64,000 bases of DNA. It comes from Craspedostauros australis (Eukaryota; Bacillariophyta; Bacillariophyceae; Mastogloiales; Achnanthaceae). Location of the stretch: positions 2,951,036-3,015,035 of the forward strand of contig JAMXDE010000008.1 in NCBI GenBank assembly GCA_026770025.1, written 5' to 3'. The notes below the pieces were generated by a model, which was given only the letters and a program-made list of their open reading frames with translations, was not told where the DNA came from and made no database searches. This document shows, piece after piece, positions 30,071 through 39,531 of this stretch (positions are counted from its first letter, which is position 1; the number at the start of each line of letters is the position of its first letter). The translations under genes and the position numbers were made by a program.

Positions 30071-31357
30071 CTTGGTAATGTTATTGTTGCTGTTGCTGTG
30101 GTTGTTCCTGTCGTTGTTGTTGTCGTTGTTGATGTTGATGTTGAGAAGATGAGCCAATGGTGCGGTGCAAGGTCTAGTGATGTGCTTATGGTCAGATGCA
30201 AACTGAAAGGAATGATTGAATGTATGGCTTCGTGGACCTGGCTTCGTCGAAGATGCTTCGAGAATGGGTAGAGCGCAGCGGAGTGCTCTGCTCTAGTTGC
30301 TTCTGCTTTTGTTTCTGTCAAAGAATTGAGATGGAGCAGCGCATGTTGTAACATCTCACTACGAGACGCGGCATCTGATGTGTACATATCATAGAAGGTG
30401 CTGATGCTGATGCTGATGCCGATGGCACATGTTCTTCATCATTCAGTCCTGTGGTTGGCCATACGCAGTCTCGTGGCCGGCGATGGCTGGGCATTCGCTC
30501 TTGCGAGCGCTCTTCCTTTTGTGAGGACTTGGCAATTTTCGTCTTCTGGTCTGCTGCAAGTCTTGTGGCGAGACCAAAAATGTGGTCTATTTTCGGTCGT
30601 GGATGAGGAATTGCCCTCGTGGGTTGTTGAACAGACCGTACGCGTGATAGCGAAACATTGAACCGCATACTCTGAACGCAAACGGACATTTGTCCGAGTG
30701 AATGAAACTTCAACGAAGGACAGATTCAGCGGTGTCACAAGACAAGAATGGCGTCAAAGCCTCAGCCAATCATATGCAGTCATCAATGCATACAGAACAT
30801 GTCTCGCTGCTCGCGGCACTTTCCTGCCATCGTATCTTGTTCGTCTGCCTTCCCCACATGCTGCCAGCATCACAAACAGTTTGTTCTTTCTCAAGAAAGC
30901 AGTAGAACCGTGTAGAAATCCTACCAAGGACGACACCGATGGTATCTTTTGGTTCACTTTTCCATTTCTGGTTTCTCGGCAAAAGAGAAGTTTGGGAGGT
31001 TGTAATGATAGGCTTTGTGTGGACCCAGTACGGAATTCCACGAGCGAGAATCGTGATGGGAGGATACCTACGCTCTTTGCGTGTGCGTGCCAAACAGAAT
31101 TGATGGGGCGTGGAACGCGAGAGGAGTGTGAAAGGTGAAGCACCCACGCGACGCAAACATCACCTTCGTCTTCGACGTCGATTCCTTCACCTTTCGCACT
31201 CCTCTCGCGTCTCGGCCGTGGATCTTTTTTTTGTTGTGGGCAGATCTTGTCACAAAACACAACACGCTCCGAAGACGATCGCTCGACAAACGAACTGCTC
31301 ACAGCACTCTCGCAAACACAACACACCACCACAGAGAAACAACAGAAAACAGCAACA
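30071..31357. promoter_or_regulatory. Long intergenic region upstream of two divergent genes
   Basis: Contains the promoter of the EGF-protein gene (minus), with TTGTTGCTG-type repeats at 30085-30145, and the promoter of the small spliced gene (plus), with a strong inverted repeat at 31116-31209. Open frames on both strands around 30698-31497 encode compositions unlike known proteins and overlap one another. No gene is supported. Confidence 0.45.
31116..31209. repeat. 24-bp inverted repeat (hairpin) upstream of small gene
   Basis: Arms 31116-31139 and 31186-31209 are reverse complements except at one position, which would be a G-U pair in RNA. The loop is 46 bp. It lies 149 bp upstream of the ATG at 31358, so it falls in the promoter or 5' UTR. 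Confidence 0.85.
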
Positions 31358-32201
31358 ATGGTTCTCGCAACATCAGTCAGAAAGGAAGCCTCGTCCCAGC
31401 AAGCCCGAGGTACGTGGGTGAACGTGCGAGATGGGAATGGATAACACGAGCGCCGCCGTTTGCCTTCTGCCGGCCCTGCCGGCACCGTCCATCGCAATGG
31501 CCGTTTCTCCTTCGCACCGCAACAATCCCGACGTGCAATGGATCGAATTCAAGCGCGACACTTGCTCTCATCACAAGCCTCTCACCCACACCTGCAAATA
31601 CACCTGCAACGCCACCTTCACTTCATTCCATATCCCTTGCTGCGGATGATCACGTTTGCCCAATTCCAAACAATATACCAAATCAACAATGAACGGAATG
31701 GCTGCACTGTCGTGCTGGGCGTTTGCGTACGACCATCATTGCGCAACGATCAAAATGGAACTTCTCTGCGCTACTCTCCGGTGTGCAATCGAATTGCAAC
31801 TTCGCACGACTTGCCCTCGCGACACAACAAACGGAACAACACAACAACGCAATAACGCGATAACGCGATAACGCAACATGTGGTGCACGGACCAACCAAC
31901 CAACTAACCTACAGGCAACGGAACTATGGATTTGGCATCATGCCAGAACATCTTGGCGTCGCTGAAGGACGTCGGTGAATTGCCCATGCAGTGCAAGAAC
32001 TACCCGTCCGTGCTGAAGCAGGTCAAGCAGAAGGAGGATGAAAAAGCAATGGCAATTGCATTCGCAGGGATGAGACCAGGCATGGCAGTCGAAGCACGAC
32101 GAAGCCGCACCACCGGATACGAAAGCCACTCCAAGCTGAAGCGCCGCCTCACCAGCTCCGGAGCTCACCACCACACCCACCCACAGAAGACAGGCAACTA
32201 A
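31358..32201 (+). CDS. Small protein of unknown function, two exons
   Basis: Exons 31358-31409 and 31915-32201 give 112 residues. The intron (31410-31914) has GTACGT...CTACAG ends with a pyrimidine/adenine-rich lead-in and is in phase 1. The join reads QQAR-GNGTMDLASCQ. The protein is basic. The middle is ordered and probably helical (ILASLKDVGELPMQC, VLKQVKQKEDEKAMAIAFAG). The tail is Arg/Lys/His-rich. There is no signal peptide, membrane segment or known motif. I do not recognise the family. The exon 2 frame starting at 31926 alone would be 91 residues; the good splice signals and the ACAATGG context at 31358 favour the longer form. Confidence 0.6.
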
Positions 32202-33505
32202 ATAGCGCCACCGCTTTGAGGCCACCGAGCTGGAGGCATTGCTGGTATCATGAAAGGGCGGTCGTCCGGTACCCAGTCATCCATCGTGCGGATGGCTGTT
32301 TCTGTCGTCTTCCATGGATCTCTCCATCACAACGATGGCGAGACGCAACCACGAACCGTCAATAGCCAAACCACAACACGTAACTTTAGATTTTGCACAC
32401 TACAAAGATCCAAACCAAAGTGGACCAAGCCAATGCCAGAGCCAGCGACTCTATGGCCGCTCACCTTAGCGCCAGCGGCGGTATCTTTGCCTTCCGATGG
32501 GGACGGGCTGCGTTGTTCATCCGAACCATGTGTGCTTGCAGACGCGATCGCGGAAGAGGAACGATCAAGGGGCGGCATGGATCTTTTCATCCTCTGGTTG
32601 GTTGTTGGGCAGTGCCCATGGATCTGCCTTGGCTCCCTGTCGGCACTACCGTTGTTGCTGCGATACTCTTTCTACCGCGCCTTGGGCACCACAGAAGCCA
32701 ACGCACGCCGCATGCCTGAGCAAGGGAGAGCGACAGTACAATCCGCCGGGAGCGCCGATGAGAACCATCTGCGTGCTTTCGCTCAATGCAGAAAGGAATC
32801 CAACACAAGAGCCACAAGAGAAACCAAAAGCGAGGAAGTTGTGTTTGCCTTCCTGGCTCTCCAATTTCCTTCGTTTTCGTGCCAGAACAACAGCCAGCCG
32901 GAGGCAGTTGGCGCCATCATTGCAGAAAACGTGTTCACCAACTTCATGTGACATCCCCCTGAATCCGGAAGTCCGTGCACGCACGAGCTGCGGTACACAA
33001 CAAGAAAGAACAAGGAGGGAAAACATGGAACATGCCACAAAATTCCTCCTTCTCCGGCCCCAAACATGACAGATGGATCATGAAGAACATCGTAAAGAAC
33101 AAAGAACAAAGAACAAACCACAGCAAGGCACCGACGCGAGGTACTCACCACATAGCATGCCGCGCGCGATTGGCGAAAGGGACGGTCCTCACTGCTACGA
33201 GCTAGACCGCGACGCGATCTGCTCAGCGTTTGCATCCACGCCCCCACAGCGACGCGGAAAGGAGTCTGCTCCTCAGCCACTCCATCAACGAAATGCGACA
33301 ACAACTAAAATGTAGCAGCGGAGTCCGCGGCTAGTTTAGGGTGGGCTTTGTGCGCCTTGGGCCTGGCTGGGCCCCTTGTGAGGTTCATGGCAACGCATCT
33401 CTCCGTTCATGTACTGTCGCTGCTTGTGTCACCATGATTGACACTAAGGCATGAGTTGATGAATACGCGCTTGTTTATTATGATACCTGACGTCTCAAGG
33501 TTTTG
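32202..33505. other. Intergenic region
   Basis: Overlapping open frames on both strands (for example 32250-32951 plus) have no recognisable motif, low-complexity composition and no clear start context. I see no supported gene. It carries the 3' end of the small gene (plus) and the 3' flank of the broken repeat gene (minus). Confidence 0.4.
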
Positions 33506-34793
33506 CTATGGATCGTAGCATTTGATCATGAAAGTGAATTGGACAGTCGGATAGTTCATGCCGTGAGGCTTGTAGCAGTAGTCTGGAACCACCGCATTGT
33601 CGAGGTCCTGATCGAAGGAGGGATCGGAGACGAATATGTCGATAATCGCTATGTTGGCGTTCGGCATGCATGATGTGACGACAGTGTGACTTTCGCCTTG
33701 CGCCATATCATTAGAAAGTGTACAATGGTTGTCGAACCAGGTTGGGAAGTTTGTGTAGAAGTAGGCAACGGATTGGGGCCATGTTTGTGTGGGCGCGAAC
33801 GCGACGGTGCTGTGTGCCATCGAAGGATGCAGCCTGGACTGGATTCGTCAAAAATAAGGTACAATTGGGAGGACGCCAGGAGAGGAAAGGCGTTCGAAGG
33901 TAGGTGACATCCCCTCGCGTTGATCAGGCCCCTCACCGGAAGATTCCCTCGGCAAAAGGGTTAGAACCGCAATTGAAGGCGCAATCGAAGGTCCGGTAAG
34001 GTTAAAAGTCAGTGTCGGAGGTGCGGGTGGAGTTCGGCGGAAGCGGAGTCGGTGCAGGAGATAATGTTGGTTTGCTGGTTGGTCCAGAAGTAGGCCCGCT
34101 GGTCGGTCCACTTGTGGTGCCGCTTGTTGGTCCAGATGTAGGTCCAGAAGTTGGCCCGGAAGTAGGTCCCGAGGTTGGTCCAGATGTTGGTCCGCTTGTG
34201 GGTCCAGACGTAGGTCCGCTGGTTGGTCCTGAGGTTGGTCCAGTGGTTGGTCGGGTCGTTGGGCCAAACGTAGGCCCAGAAGTAGGTGCCGAGGTTGGTC
34301 CAGATGTTGGTCCAGATGTTGGTCCAGCGGTTGGACCGCTAGTTGGTCCGGATGTTGGTCCACTTGTCGGTACGTCAGTCGGTTTTTCGCTTGGGGCCAG
34401 AGTTGTTGGCATTGGAGATGTTGGCGTTACCGTTGTTGTTGGAGCGGGTGTTGGCGTTGCTGTCATTGTTGGCGTTGGGAGCAAGGCTGGACGTGGTTTG
34501 TTGTTGGTTGGATTTATTGTGAGGACTGGGCGACCGAAGTGACTCGGCATGGTACTCGGGATACCGGTCTGTAAATCACTTGGGAGCAAGCTGGGTTGGC
34601 TCGATGGAAGCTTAGTGGGTATCATCGTATGCAACGGCGGCTGGAGGAGCTGTCTCGTGCGAGGCGAATTGCCTACTATTGTTTTGGTCGCAAGGGAAGG
34701 GAAGGAACAATTTGTTGGGTCTGAATGAGTCCCCTGATCTGACACGATGTTTGTATTGTGCGTACTCGGCAATGTCCCTCCCCATGTGGTCAA
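33506..34793 (-). pseudogene. Frame-broken PS/GPTS-repeat gene with C-terminal domain like that of the giant gene
   Basis: Reading 5' to 3' on the minus strand: a PS-rich start (IPTKLPSSQPSLLPS), about thirty GPTS repeats (34370-34060), then a stop at 34004-34002. A second frame follows (GPSIAPSIAV, ESSGE). Last comes a third piece, 33820-33506, of 104 residues beginning near STVAFAPTQTW and ending FMIKCYDP. This last part closely matches the end of the giant gene at 48619: VAYFYTN, DNHCTLS, TVVTSCMP, DIFVSDPSFD, VPDYCYKP. Relative to that copy the region between repeats and domain has several indels, one of about 4 bp near 33820. I see no good splice sites that would restore one frame, so I call it a pseudogene or a truncated gene ending at 34002. 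It may be downstream of the exon at 34871-35563 through a short intron. Confidence 0.65.
34060..34372 (-). repeat. GPTS-coding tandem 12-bp repeat
   Basis: A degenerate 12-bp unit (minus strand GGACCAACNAGY type) encodes repeated Gly-Pro-Thr-Ser, with occasional Ala, Phe, Arg and Lys replacements. The unit length equals that of the PSxx subunit in the giant array at the right of the window. Confidence 0.85.
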
Positions 34794-34870
34794 GGTATGA
34801 TGCCAACCGAAAGGACTTATCCAGGTTCATTGCTCAGCCTTCCACGCTTCGTTCACTTCATTACACTGAT

Positions 34871-35563
34871 TCACTTACTCGTTCTGAGCTGCATTTCCCC
34901 CTTGTCTGTGAGATGGTGCGATTCCCATGCGTCTTTATCGTCGTCACCGTCATCTCCATTGCCATCGACGGCTTCCATTCTGCTGATTTCCTCCAAATCT
35001 GTATGCTCGAAACACCTGCATCCAACTTCATAAATTACGGTGCAGATCTGCGCCGGCACGAAATCGTCAAAGCCACATTCATCAGAAAGTGCGTCATCCA
35101 GTTCTTCGCCCAAACCTTCACTTACGTCTCCATCAAAGTCCTGATGAGAAATGTAAATTGTAACCTTCGCCGTATCGGTAACGGGATCGCACACGACTGG
35201 GATTGGGCGATTTAGAGCTTCAAGGTTGGATCCTGGCTCGACAGACTCGAAATCTTCAATGCACAAGGCTTCACCATCGTGGTAGACGGAGAGGATTGCC
35301 AATCCTGCGAAGCCATAGCCTCGATCCTCGAAGAAGCTCTGATTGAGAATGATTCTGGCGGAGTCTGAATCCATGGGCGGATCGATCGCGAGCGAGATTG
35401 CTCCATCGTTTTCACGGAGAAGATCTGTTGCGACACAGGTGCTTCTTTCAGTTGTTGTGATGCAAGGAGGGTCAGAGCGTTGCAAGGTTGGATGCTCAAA
35501 ATCGACACCAGCTGCCGCGGTGGTGCCAGAGACGACGAGCAGGAGCGCGAGGAAGCACTTCAT
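34871..35563 (-). CDS. Secreted Cys-containing protein, possibly exon 1 of the adjacent repeat gene
   Basis: A 230-residue protein from the ATG at 35563. Residues 1-19 (MKCFLALLLVVSGTTAAAG) form a clear signal peptide, so the 48 residues from an upstream in-frame ATG at 35707 are rejected. The mature part is acidic, with several cysteines (PPCITTTERSTCVATDLL, CIEDFES, VVCDPVTDT, DECGFDDF, QICTVIYEVGCRCFE) and a Glu/Asp-rich end. I do not recognise the family. The frame ends with a stop directly inside GTAAGTGA, a good 5' splice site at 34878-34877. Splicing to an AG at 34740-34739 would fuse it in frame to the PS/GPTS-repeat region. Secretion fits a wall or extracellular role. Confidence 0.7.
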   Translation of the reverse strand: MKCFLALLLVVSGTTAAAGVDFEHPTLQRSDPPCITTTERSTCVATDLLRENDGAISLAIDPPMDSDSARIILNQSFFEDRGYGFAGLAILSVYHDGEALCIEDFESVEPGSNLEALNRPIPVVCDPVTDTAKVTIYISHQDFDGDVSEGLGEELDDALSDECGFDDFVPAQICTVIYEVGCRCFEHTDLEEISRMEAVDGNGDDGDDDKDAWESHHLTDKGEMQLRTSK

Positions 35564-37383
35564 GCTTGCGATGTCTTGTTGTTGGTGGTGGTGTTGTGCA
35601 AAGACGCTGTCGTTTGAATGAGTTGATGGGAAGCTGTTGTCTTGTGTGCGTTGTCCGTGCGAGCAGCGCGACTCATAAAGTGTTGTTGATTTGGTGGATA
35701 GGATCAACCGCTTTATGAGTCATGTTTCTCATTCATCTTCAATTGCCGATCTGTGGTGGTGAGGGTTATGGTCGTGGCAATGGCAACGGTGATGGCAAGT
35801 TGTTTGGGAGTTTTCGCTGTGAACATCAATGCAGACAGTGCGTCATGATCTCGATGCTCGTCTGGAGACAGGAATACCGTACCTACTGGAAGACGACGAG
35901 GCACTTCCATGCGTGAATTCTCTCTTACCACCGACGATAATGGTATTCTGTTTCCGATGAGATTGTAGCGCTTGGAGCCTCGCTGACGCGAGCAAGGGTC
36001 GATCTTGGTTCAAGAAACTTGATGCATCTGGAGATTCTTCACCAAACGGAGGCGCGACAAACGAATGCAATAAATTCCACAGATGAAGGAATGCCGCAAG
36101 GAGTGACGGAAATTTATCTCACCCATCATCAACAGAATGAAGAGCAGCTGCCTCTTGTGGTGTTGCCCATCCCATCCGTCAAGTTCGCCCAGCCGTCTGA
36201 GTACTCGTCCAATGGTGATACCAACGCGTCAAGTGGAGGAAGGATGGGTGGGTAGAGACCCATGACGCTCACATTTACAAATCTGTAGCCTCCGGCAGTC
36301 GCATGCACACATGGAAGCAGAGGCTTGCAGAAGATGATGTTTCCCGGTATGCTTTCCGGTTGTGTTCCTTGCGAAGATAATGCCGCTGCTTCTATTCAAC
36401 GTAGGAATCCATCATCCGACGAGGCACCCATCACAAAAGTCCTTGGAAGTTCCTTTTCAGTCGCACATTTTGACGTGACAGAAAGATCGTCGTGGAATTG
36501 ACGAAGAGAAAATGCCAGGGCTTGCATCCACGCTGTATATATGCAAAAGTGGAGTGCGATGACCCGTTCATCGTCCATGCCCGCGTTCCCCGAGGCTTTC
36601 CGGGGGCTCAGAAGTTGTGAGAACTTCGGAGCAGTGCCCTATTTGGAGTGTTTCGTTGCCGCGTTCCATTGGAGTCTTTGTTGTTCAGCTGACGGAGCAC
36701 TCTGCACTTTGGTGTGATACTCCGCTCCTCGCGTGTATTCCTTCGATCCCATCCCGCTTCTGTCGTGTTTTTCGAAGGTCGCCCAAAGCGCGTCATGGTC
36801 GGAAGGTTGAATTCGGCCATCCCACCCTTGGCCGTTTCCGAAACAGGATTGTCTGCCACGAAGTTCAACGACGCAGCATAGCTCGTTGTGACATCCGCTC
36901 CCTGCGATGGCGCATCATGGAAGATACTAGAGGATGGTCACGGATTCGGCAACGGAAACCACAGGAATGTTCTGTGGTCCCGAAGGAATTCTTTTGTGTG
37001 CTGGTGTTGGTGTTGGCGTTGGCGTTGGCGTTGGTGTTGGCGACTGGTGCGTCTTCGCAACAAAGACACGAAACGATTTGTTGTGGGCGTGCCGACCAAT
37101 TCGACTCAATACCAACGCAACGATTCCGATCTTTTTCCGAAGATTTTGGCGCCAAAAATCTCATGGTCCAAGAGATCTGTCTACCACCAGATAGTGGGGA
37201 AGACGGCATTCCCTCGGGTTTTTGTTCAGCTCCACTCGGACGAGCTGCAGTTATTCATCATCATCAGGGAATGCAACACAGTTGGCTCTACTCGTTCTCT
37301 GGTTACATGAGTTCGATCTTCCTCAAGGTTATTGTGCAACCTAATCGATTTCATTTTATGCCTGTTTTAGTGGGACGCAACAG
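35564..37383. other. Intergenic region with TTGGCG repeats
   Basis: No supported gene in 1.8 kb. It has an 11-bp inverted repeat at 35670-35721 and a GTTGGC/GTTGGT hexamer run near 37004-37044. A long plus-strand frame (36617-37795) overlaps the SDR gene in antisense and has no known motif. Confidence 0.4.
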
Positions 37384-38814
37384 TTACGCCTCTTCTACCT
37401 GCTCGCTCTCATCCACAATGATGAAGTCGACGCCGCCGAGCTTTTCGGATTCCTCCCAAAGCTGCTTCGCAGATTCTTGGTTGGTGGCGAAGTCCAGCAG
37501 CGGTCGTGCCTTGCAGTCGACAAAGTATTGGCCCTTCGCGTCTTCCGTCTCGGCCCGTGATGCGAGGAAGATCTGTGTCGACGCGCCCTCTTCCGGCGTC
37601 TTCAAGAAGCTGATGGATTCTGTGGCATTCTTGATGAAATCCGGCAGGTTGGACTGCACCTGCTCCAGAATGCTGTTCGCGTCACCGGCCGTATACCGGC
37701 CCAGCTCGGAGTTGACAAGGCCGGGATGCAGCGTGACTGCCGTCCACTCCTTTCCGGCGGCGGCGGCACGGCGTTGCAACTCTTGCGTGAAGTAGATGTT
37801 GGCCAACTTGGATTGCGCGTACGATTTCCACGCATCGTATCCGGATTCTGCCTTCCACATGTAGTCGAACTCCATGCCGTTGGACATCGCGCCCCGATGG
37901 GCGAGGGAGCTGACGCTGATGATGCGCGCGTCGTCGGAGAATTTGGAAGACAGCAGGCCAGTGAGCACGAAGTGTCCCAAGTGGTTGGACTGCATCTGGC
38001 GTTCAATGCCGTCGACGGTCACCTCGCGCTTCGGCGGTGCCATGATGCCGGCGTTGTTGAGGAGGACATCGATCTTGCCGTTGGGGAATTCCCATTCGTT
38101 TGCTGTTCGGACGGATTCCAAGCTGTCCAGATCGAGAATGCGGAAGGAGATGTCCTGCCCATCGTAGTTGTATCCGTTGCTGACGAGGAAGTCACGCACG
38201 GTTTTTACGGCGCCTTCGCCCTTGGTTCGCGTGCGCGCGGTGAGGACCAGATTGGCACCAGCGCTTGCCAATCGCTGGGCCGATTCCAATCCCAGACCCG
38301 TCGAAGCACCAGTGATGACGATCGTCTGATCGACGAGGCTGGCGAATTCTGGCATGAACGGCGTGCTGGATTGCGCATCGTTCACCTGCTTCAAGGCCGC
38401 GGATGCCAACCCAATGCCTCCAAGGAGAGCCGTAGTACCGAGCGTGCCGAATGCGAGCGGCGCTGGTGGTGGTGGTGGCAGCCTCATCATGCGTCGCTCT
38501 CGTTGCTGGATCAGCTTCTTTCGCAATGCGATCTTCTTGCACGTTGCGATCAACTTCTTCTGCTTGCGCTTCTTGGCGATCAGCGCCAGCTTTCTTGTTT
38601 TGCACAGCTTGCTCTTGCTGTTGTTTTTGCATATCGCAGCAGCCTTGTTGCAACGTGCCGTCTTGCATTTCTTGGCGACCACAGCAGCAGCGAAGGCGGC
38701 TGGTTTGATGGGAAGCGGCAGAAGAAAGGCCGCTGATGGTGTTGCCATCAACATCGCCGATGCTGCGATGAGCAGCAGGATCGAGGTGATACTCAGACGA
38801 GTAGGGGCCTTCAT
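37384..38814 (-). CDS. Plastid-targeted short-chain dehydrogenase/reductase
   Basis: A 476-residue protein. The classical SDR core starts at about 160: cofactor motif TGASTGLG (168-175), DLDSLESVR, NNAG (253-256), SVSS (300-303) and catalytic YAQSK (332-336). The closest architecture I know is the retinol-dehydrogenase / protochlorophyllide-reductase-like group using NADP(H). The N terminus has a hydrophobic signal (about 9-28) ending PSAAFLLP, close to the diatom ASAFAP plastid cleavage motif with Phe after the cut. Residues 46-108 are an unusual Lys/Arg/Cys-rich stretch, longer than an ordinary transit peptide, and a proline run (113-118) follows. The substrate is unknown. The protein is about 150 residues longer than a bare SDR because of this N terminus. 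Confidence 0.92.
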   Translation of the reverse strand: MKAPTRLSITSILLLIAASAMLMATPSAAFLLPLPIKPAAFAAAVVAKKCKTARCNKAAAICKNNSKSKLCKTRKLALIAKKRKQKKLIATCKKIALRKKLIQQRERRMMRLPPPPPAPLAFGTLGTTALLGGIGLASAALKQVNDAQSSTPFMPEFASLVDQTIVITGASTGLGLESAQRLASAGANLVLTARTRTKGEGAVKTVRDFLVSNGYNYDGQDISFRILDLDSLESVRTANEWEFPNGKIDVLLNNAGIMAPPKREVTVDGIERQMQSNHLGHFVLTGLLSSKFSDDARIISVSSLAHRGAMSNGMEFDYMWKAESGYDAWKSYAQSKLANIYFTQELQRRAAAAGKEWTAVTLHPGLVNSELGRYTAGDANSILEQVQSNLPDFIKNATESISFLKTPEEGASTQIFLASRAETEDAKGQYFVDCKARPLLDFATNQESAKQLWEESEKLGGVDFIIVDESEQVEEA

Positions 38815-39531
38815 GGTTGCTGGCTTTGCTTCACGTTCTGCTCCTACTTGCGCCTTTGCTTTCGCTACGTCCTGTGTCTCACGAACAGGCTGAGTTCTTG
38901 CGGTCGTTCAAGATATGTACGATACTTCTCTATGCGCAGCTGCAGATGCCACAGCCATTGTGGATGGTCGCCATGGTCCCCACCATCTCGATTCTTCTCG
39001 TTGTTGTCCTTCTTTGATTCTTCGCTGTTGCGTTGGTGGTGGTGGTGGAATGGCCACATGAGAAGGAGTCGTACTGATGTGGGCGGAGCCCTCTCATGCC
39101 GTTCTGCCTGAGTCAGTTTGTTCGAAGACCGTGCAAAGAACCCAAAAAGATACCTTTCGTTTGCAAGTCTGACCTTTGTTCGTCAGCGGTGTTTTTCGTT
39201 TTCGCGATGTTCGGCATCTCACGTGTGAATGCGTTCTGTGACCGAGTTTCGGCACACTGGTTGCCACAAGAGGCGAACTTTGTGTCGAAGAACACAGACG
39301 GAGCGAGAGACATGGACGACCAACGTGATGACAACCGACTGTCCAAAGCATCGTTCGAAAGTATAATAGAGTATTCCACTCGAACCCAGTCCACGGTGAT
39401 CTACTCTAATCTAGTCTATGTTCGAGTGTTATGCATCATCCACCCCGTTCGATGCTCTTCTACTCCGTCTATGCAGAACTGTACAAGCCGAGATGCTTGT
39501 GCTTCTCTTGGTCGTCTTCTTGCTCGCAGTT
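38815..39531. other. Upstream region of the SDR gene
   Basis: Lies between the SDR start and the 3' end of the carotenoid-oxygenase gene, both minus strand. It should hold the SDR promoter. Open frames here, such as 39096-39560 plus, run into the oxygenase in antisense and are not supported. Confidence 0.4.

Noticed and set aside
30698-31497. Overlapping frames on both strands (146 and 247 codons)
   Set aside because: They contradict each other, have no motif, and the minus frame overlaps the small spliced gene's first exon.
32250-33069. Plus-strand frames of 190-233 codons
   Set aside because: No conserved motif, overlapping alternatives in several frames, no splice support.
34012-34542. 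Plus-strand frame of VGPEVGPLVG repeats
   Set aside because: Complement of the GPTS-coding repeat; the minus frame has the PS context and the C-terminal domain nearby.
36617-37795. 392-codon plus-strand frame
   Set aside because: Overlaps the well-supported SDR gene in antisense; composition is driven by a TTGGCG repeat and no motif is recognisable.
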